Below, piece after piece: positions 59,601 through 64,000 of a DNA stretch of 64,000 nt. Numbering within the stretch: the stretch's first letter is position 1; each line of letters begins with the position of its first letter. Both the position numbers and the translations under genes were made by a program. This DNA is from Penelope pileata (lineage: Eukaryota > Chordata > Aves > Galliformes > Cracidae). The notes beneath the pieces were generated by a model that did no database searches, had not been told where the DNA came from, and worked only from the letters and a program-made list of their open reading frames with translations. The stretch lies in the NCBI GenBank assembly GCA_013396635.1, contig WBMW01005656.1, positions 450,004 through 514,003 of the forward strand. The letters run 5' to 3'.

Positions 59601-61918
59601 CGTCGCAGGCCGAGATTACCATGAAGACCTGAGAGAAGTGGAGAGGTATGACCCAAAAAGCAACATTTGGGAATATGTGACACCTCTGAAGAAGGAGGTA
59701 AGAAGTGCATTAGCCACACACACTGATACACCTTAACACCATAAATACACCTTAAAAACATAAATATTACTACCATTTTATAAAAGGGGTGTAGAAGAAG
59801 ATAAACAGCTTGCATGAGGTCACAAATAATAAATTTGTGTCAATGCTGGGAATAAGATCCAACTGAGTGCTACTAAGTAGGATATATTGCATTCCTGAAA
59901 GCATTGCTTGTGTAATAATCATCTCCAACAGAAAGGCTTCCAAGTAGACAAGGGAGAAAAGAAATTGTATGAATGATCTGCTAATTAAGAAAGAGTAAAG
60001 AATGACAACCCATTGCAATTCTGAAAGTTTTGGAAATTCTAATGTAATTAATTCAGAAATTGACACTTTCAGCATAATCACCTTGAAAGGAATTGTCTAT
60101 AAGAAAATAGAAAATCCTTCCAGATGCTGATACGTATGGAACTCATGAAGAATGTCACTTCCTTAATGTCTGTTACATACTTTGAAGCTGGGAGAAATGC
60201 ATAAACAGACCTGAACCTCGTGCTTTCCCACATGTTGATGCAGGTATATGCACACGCTGGAGCAGCACTGGATGGGAAGATGTATATTACCTGTGGGAGG
60301 AGAGGAGAAGACTACTTGAAGGAGCTGCAATGTTACGATCCAAAGACTGACAGCTGGGAAGTTTTAGCAGATGGTCCAGAGAGACGTGCTTGGCACGGGA
60401 TGGCTGCACTGCTAGGAAAGCTCTATGTAATTGGAGGAAGCAACAACGATTCTGGCTACAGGAGGGACGTTCACCAGGTGAGAGCATATCATGCCTATGT
60501 CTTGGAAGAGTCTGTTTCTTATGGATGTTTGCATTCTGATGTAATGCCTTCCTCCTACTAAGTTCACAAGTAAAACTCTGCCCAGCAACAGCACCAGCTC
60601 TCCTCCACTTAATTGCAGAGCTTGCAATGATTTATTTACTGCTATCTGTCTGGGATGAATTATCAAGGCACACAGCATTTAAGCTCTAGCACTTGAGATT
60701 CCTATCAGTTTTAAAACATCTTTGATGGATAACATTCATTGACATGCATATACACCAAGCAGCACATCAACTAGGTTTCCTGTACCTGGTCTTCTGATGT
60801 GCTCTTTTTCTTTAAGTCAAGCACTTTTGAATCAGCAAAGTACAATTGCAGGACAGAATTTATTAAGGATATGTTGGAAAGTGCAATGAATGAATTGGAT
60901 AGCAGTTATTTAAAGGAATAAAATACACAGTGCCTGATGGACAGTGATGGCTGCAGAGAATTTTCTTGTGCCTTATTCTAGCTCCAATAACTGCTAGAGA
61001 CATGAAAAAAAGACAAAAAAAAGTAACTGCTCTTATAAGGCCAATGAAGATAGCAGAATTAGATCTAGTGAAGAATGTATCTGAGTTATAAAAAGATGCT
61101 TACAAATAAATTGAGTTAGTCTAGAAGATAACCAATGAAATCTAAAAGTTTCCAACATACGGTGCAGAGATAGTTTAGCCGATTTGTTATATTTGTATGC
61201 TCCAGCATATTTTTTCCTAATGGAAACAGATGCACTATGCCTGAGCTTATATTAGCTGATGTCCCCATCTCACACTTTTGTATATATTTTTGAATGACAC
61301 ACAGCTGTTAACACAGCAGCAGGGTCAGATGTCGTGATTCAAAGTCATATGGCAACGACACACTGAGGTTTCCACTGAGCATTGTACTTCTACCATGTGG
61401 GAATACACTCCCTCTGTTATCAGTGCCCTGCCAAAAGGCCAGTGGTATTGCACAGCTGCATAAGCAGTGTGCCATACAGCCAGGCTCTGTCACTAAGATC
61501 CGAGTTCAGTTTTGACTCATCTATTTTTTAATTTTCACAGGTTGCCTGCTATAAGCCAAGCACTGATCAGTGGACAAATGTCTGTCCGCTTCCTGCAGGA
61601 CATGGAGAGCCAGGCATTGCTGTCTTAGACAACAGGATCTATGTCTTGGGAGGCAGATCCCACAACAGAGGAATCCGCATGGACTATGTCCACATTTATG
61701 ATGCAGAGAGAGACTGCTGGGAGGATGGACCCCAGTTGGAGGATGATATTTCTGGGATGGCTGCCTGCGTCCTCACTTTGCCCAGGGCCATTTTAATGGA
61801 AACAGAGAAATGGTTCTCAGAATGGCACGCAGACCGCATGAAGTATCATCTTGACCTTCCATCAGAAGTTATGAGTGTATCAGACTGGGAAGAATTTGAC
61901 AATTCAAGTGAAGATTAG
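55582..61918 (+). CDS. KLHL22: KLHL22, BTB-BACK-Kelch CUL3 adaptor (complete, 6 coding exons)
   Basis: The product is a substrate adaptor for CUL3 ubiquitin ligase. In mammals it is reported to act on PLK1 in mitosis and on DEPDC5 in amino-acid signalling to mTORC1. Exons: 55582-55808, 56484-56649, 57715-58433, 59505-59697, 60244-60477 and 61541-61918. All junctions are AG/GT and the frame closes to 638 residues (human 634). The BTB domain spans about residues 40-140 (ILFDVVLMVEEKPIEAHRIL, then IYTSELELSVNSVQETLAAA). BACK follows (about 145-245, FCCDFLMSWVDEENILDVYK). Kelch blades include FVYLIGGDNN, YIYAVAGRDYH, MYITCGRRGEDY, LYVIGGSNND and RIYVLGGRSHNRG. The acidic tail ends SVSDWEEFDNSSED as in mammals. 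The start MAEDQELTQP aligns with the human start. Nothing is broken. Confidence 0.97.
57715..58433 (+). CDS. KLHL22: KLHL22 exon 3: BACK domain and start of Kelch propeller
   Basis: This is the largest coding exon (719 bases). It begins IPEVIKFCCDFLMSWVDEEN, runs through the helical BACK region (LQKVYSLLSSNRLEV, LLETVRFPLMEPQIL) and ends in the first Kelch blade (QGIAVLNNFVYLIGGDNN, then AESRCWR). The residue-371 codon is split AG/G with exon 4. Confidence 0.94.
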
Positions 61919-62700
61919 AAAACTTTAGTATTTATTTTTTGCCAGTGGATAAGGAAATGAAGTCTTGGAAAAAAACATTTAAAGATTTTATATGTCTTTC
62001 TTATATACATAAATCTGTATTTAAAAGTTTGAAAAATAAGTGTTCTGCACAAAATGACATTCACTATCTGCTCATCTGCAAGCGTTTCGCCCCAAATGCC
62101 ACTAACAGTCAGTATCTGCCCACCTGCCCGAAAGCAGCATTCTTAAAGCAACCACAGAACTGCCATTTCCCCAGCTGAAGTACAGAAGTTCTTTTTCTTT
62201 GAAGGAGACTTCTCTCAGCCTTCAGCATGGAGAGAAAAGAAGGCCCAGAAAGTTCAGCTTGACTAGCTTCTTTCCTTCCAGCTTTTAGCTTGAAATAGCC
62301 TTTCGAGTTTCGGGGGTATTTTTTTTTCCATTTTTTTCTGGTAATCAAACCTTCTAGCCAGCTTAGCATAGGAAGGTAAGAACCAGTGTCTCCCTCCTGT
62401 GCCAGGTGTCAGACAGCTCAACTGTTTTTTTAGCAAGGCTGAACGTACAGAAGCAGGAACAGGAGCAAGGAATTCTGAACCTTCATCTCATCTGGGCATG
62501 CAGCCATCCTCATAACTGGGTTAGAGCCTGCGAACCGACACCCACTCCTGAACTTCTGTACTGGAGGTTCTGTCTACACAGTGGAAAGAAGATTTCTAGA
62601 AAAAGCTCTCTGTACAGAATACCGCAATCTCATCTTTCATCTGTCAGACACATTTGTTCACAAGCATAAATTAATAAATCTTTGTCAGAACTCTTTCCTT
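61919..62700 (+). other. KLHL22: KLHL22 3' UTR and poly(A) signal
   Basis: After the TAG at 61916-61918 comes about 780 bases without coding potential. A canonical AATAAA at 62673-62678 is followed by T-rich and GT-containing sequence (CAGTGTTATT near 62716), so cleavage is expected close to 62690-62700. Confidence 0.65.
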
Positions 62701-64000
62701 TTTAACTACTGTCACAGTGTTATTAACCGTGATGTGGACTCTAAAAGCTGGTGAGTTTAATTAGATCCCATATTACTACATTAACATTGGTGAAGTTACA
62801 CCACCTTGGGAGATGGGACAATTTTTTTTTTCATTCTTTTACTATATGCTTTAGAAAGGAAAAAGAGAGCAGAAATGGGTTTGCCTTGGCTTAAGAAAGA
62901 AAGTAACAAGTAGATAACTGGAGGGATTGAAGATGCCATTCATCCAAGACCCTGTGGTAGCTGAACTAATGACAGCAAAATAACACAACCACTACAGCTC
63001 AAAAAGATATGACATAGAAAAGCCTTCCTTCAGGAGGCCTTAATTAGCTTCTGACTACTGTTTTACTTGGCATTAGTTCAGAAGCATTTAAAGTCCAAAC
63101 CAGTGTGATACCTATACAGTATGGGATCCTTCCCTCTTGGAGGGGACAGGGAGTAATCAGTGCCACTAGAAAATCATAAGAAACCACCGAAAGCTTTTAA
63201 ATCTTACAGCAGCGATGAGGTTGCACGAGAAGGGTGAAACCAAAGTGATGATCAGAGCAATGTGATACTGGTAAGTTACCATCACATCATGACAAAGAGA
63301 ACCGCTGGCTTGCTACTTCTGAGAAAGGGAGAAGTTCTGCCATCACTTAGAGCTATTTTGCTTATGGAAAAAAAAGATTATTTCAAAATGGATTTAATTG
63401 ACCCTACAATAGTAGAGCGAGCTTCTAGAAGAGATCTAGGAGGATTTGAACCCTCCTTTCTTGGGCTGGAGGTTGGATTTTTTTTTCTCCAGCACTGTCA
63501 GTTTTTTCCTCAATCTCTGAACTTTTGCCAGTTGGCAAATAAAGCTGAAGACCTGGTAAATGCAGGAAACCCTATATATGAGCTTCGGCATAAAATCCTT
63601 TTTGATAATAAACCCTGTTACACTCCAATATAGGAGCCTGAAGTATGTTCCTGTTTTGCCTACAGCATTACTTTTGACGTGTAAGAATCAAATGTAGCTC
63701 GCATGTAAGGACAGACCTCTGACCTGGACATCACGAGAACCACTCCCTGCAGACTGTGGGTTGCAGTGGCAATCTGTCTTGCTTGCAAACTGAGCATGGA
63801 ATTCAAGACTTGTAGTGATTCAAGTCATGTTGTAGACCCAGACATTCTAACCAAACCCAGGCATCTAGCACAAGTCTAACTGTACTGCGTGCAGTGCCTT
63901 TTGCACTTTAACCAGCATGTCTTGACAGACCACTGATAACCAACGTATTTCAAGCGAAAATGTTTTTTAATCTCTTTCACAATAAGAAAAAGTGCAATCC
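62701..64000. other. Downstream flank with no recognised gene
   Basis: A plus-strand open frame of 123 codons at 63262-63633 has no family resemblance, no splice context and an unremarkable start. I treat it as chance. A second AATAAA-like context near 63538 is not tied to a gene. Nothing else is visible. Confidence 0.5.

Noticed and set aside
63262..63633. Plus-strand open frame of 123 codons downstream of KLHL22
   Set aside because: No recognisable domain or splice context. Composition looks like non-coding sequence. Treated as chance.
1..64000. CRISPR arrays, operons, phage or defence systems, tRNA or rRNA genes
   Set aside because: None seen. The window is vertebrate chromosomal DNA with spliced genes, and no direct-repeat array or cloverleaf-like gene was recognised by eye.

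Overview
This is vertebrate nuclear DNA, almost certainly from a bird. Three multi-exon genes are interrupted by GT-AG introns, with CpG-island promoters, AATAAA polyadenylation signals, long AT-rich introns, and two decayed CR1 LINE fragments, the dominant avian/reptilian retroposon. The compact introns and the neighbourhood suggest an avian microchromosome (the chicken chromosome 15 equivalent). I identified the genes by reading conceptual exons against remembered vertebrate proteins. No search or alignment was run.

Layout: (1) 1-1.5 kb holds nothing I recognise. (2) 1.75-2.45 kb is a CpG-island promoter with RFX X-box, CRE and YY1-type motifs. (3) 2.2-18.4 kb (+) is SMPD4, neutral sphingomyelinase 3, complete in 19 coding exons (827 codons plus stop), including a conserved in-frame 30-codon cassette exon. 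(4) 18.8-47.3 kb (-) is MED15, the Mediator tail subunit, complete in 18 coding exons (800 codons plus stop), with KIX domain, glutamine-rich centre and C-terminal Mediator-binding region. It converges tail-to-tail on SMPD4. (5) 46.9-47.8 kb is the MED15 CpG island, broken by a 190-base run of N next to a GGGCC repeat. (6) 47.8-55.5 kb is intergenic or 5' non-coding DNA with a CR1 3' end. (7) 55.54-62.7 kb (+) is KLHL22, a CUL3 adaptor, complete in 6 coding exons (638 codons plus stop). (8) 62.7-64 kb is downstream DNA with no recognised gene.

The three genes do not form a pathway. MED15 links transcription activators to RNA polymerase II. KLHL22 selects substrates for CUL3 ubiquitin ligase. 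SMPD4 is a membrane protein of the ER and nuclear envelope. All reading frames stay open across every proposed junction and end at plausible stops, so none looks like a pseudogene.

There is no prokaryotic-type system, CRISPR array, intact mobile element or viral gene. The less routine signals are a splice-acceptor/donor hybrid at the start of MED15 exon 8 (possible recursive splicing), a phase-matched candidate exon in MED15 intron 9, and a promoter with a perfect RFX X-box upstream of SMPD4.
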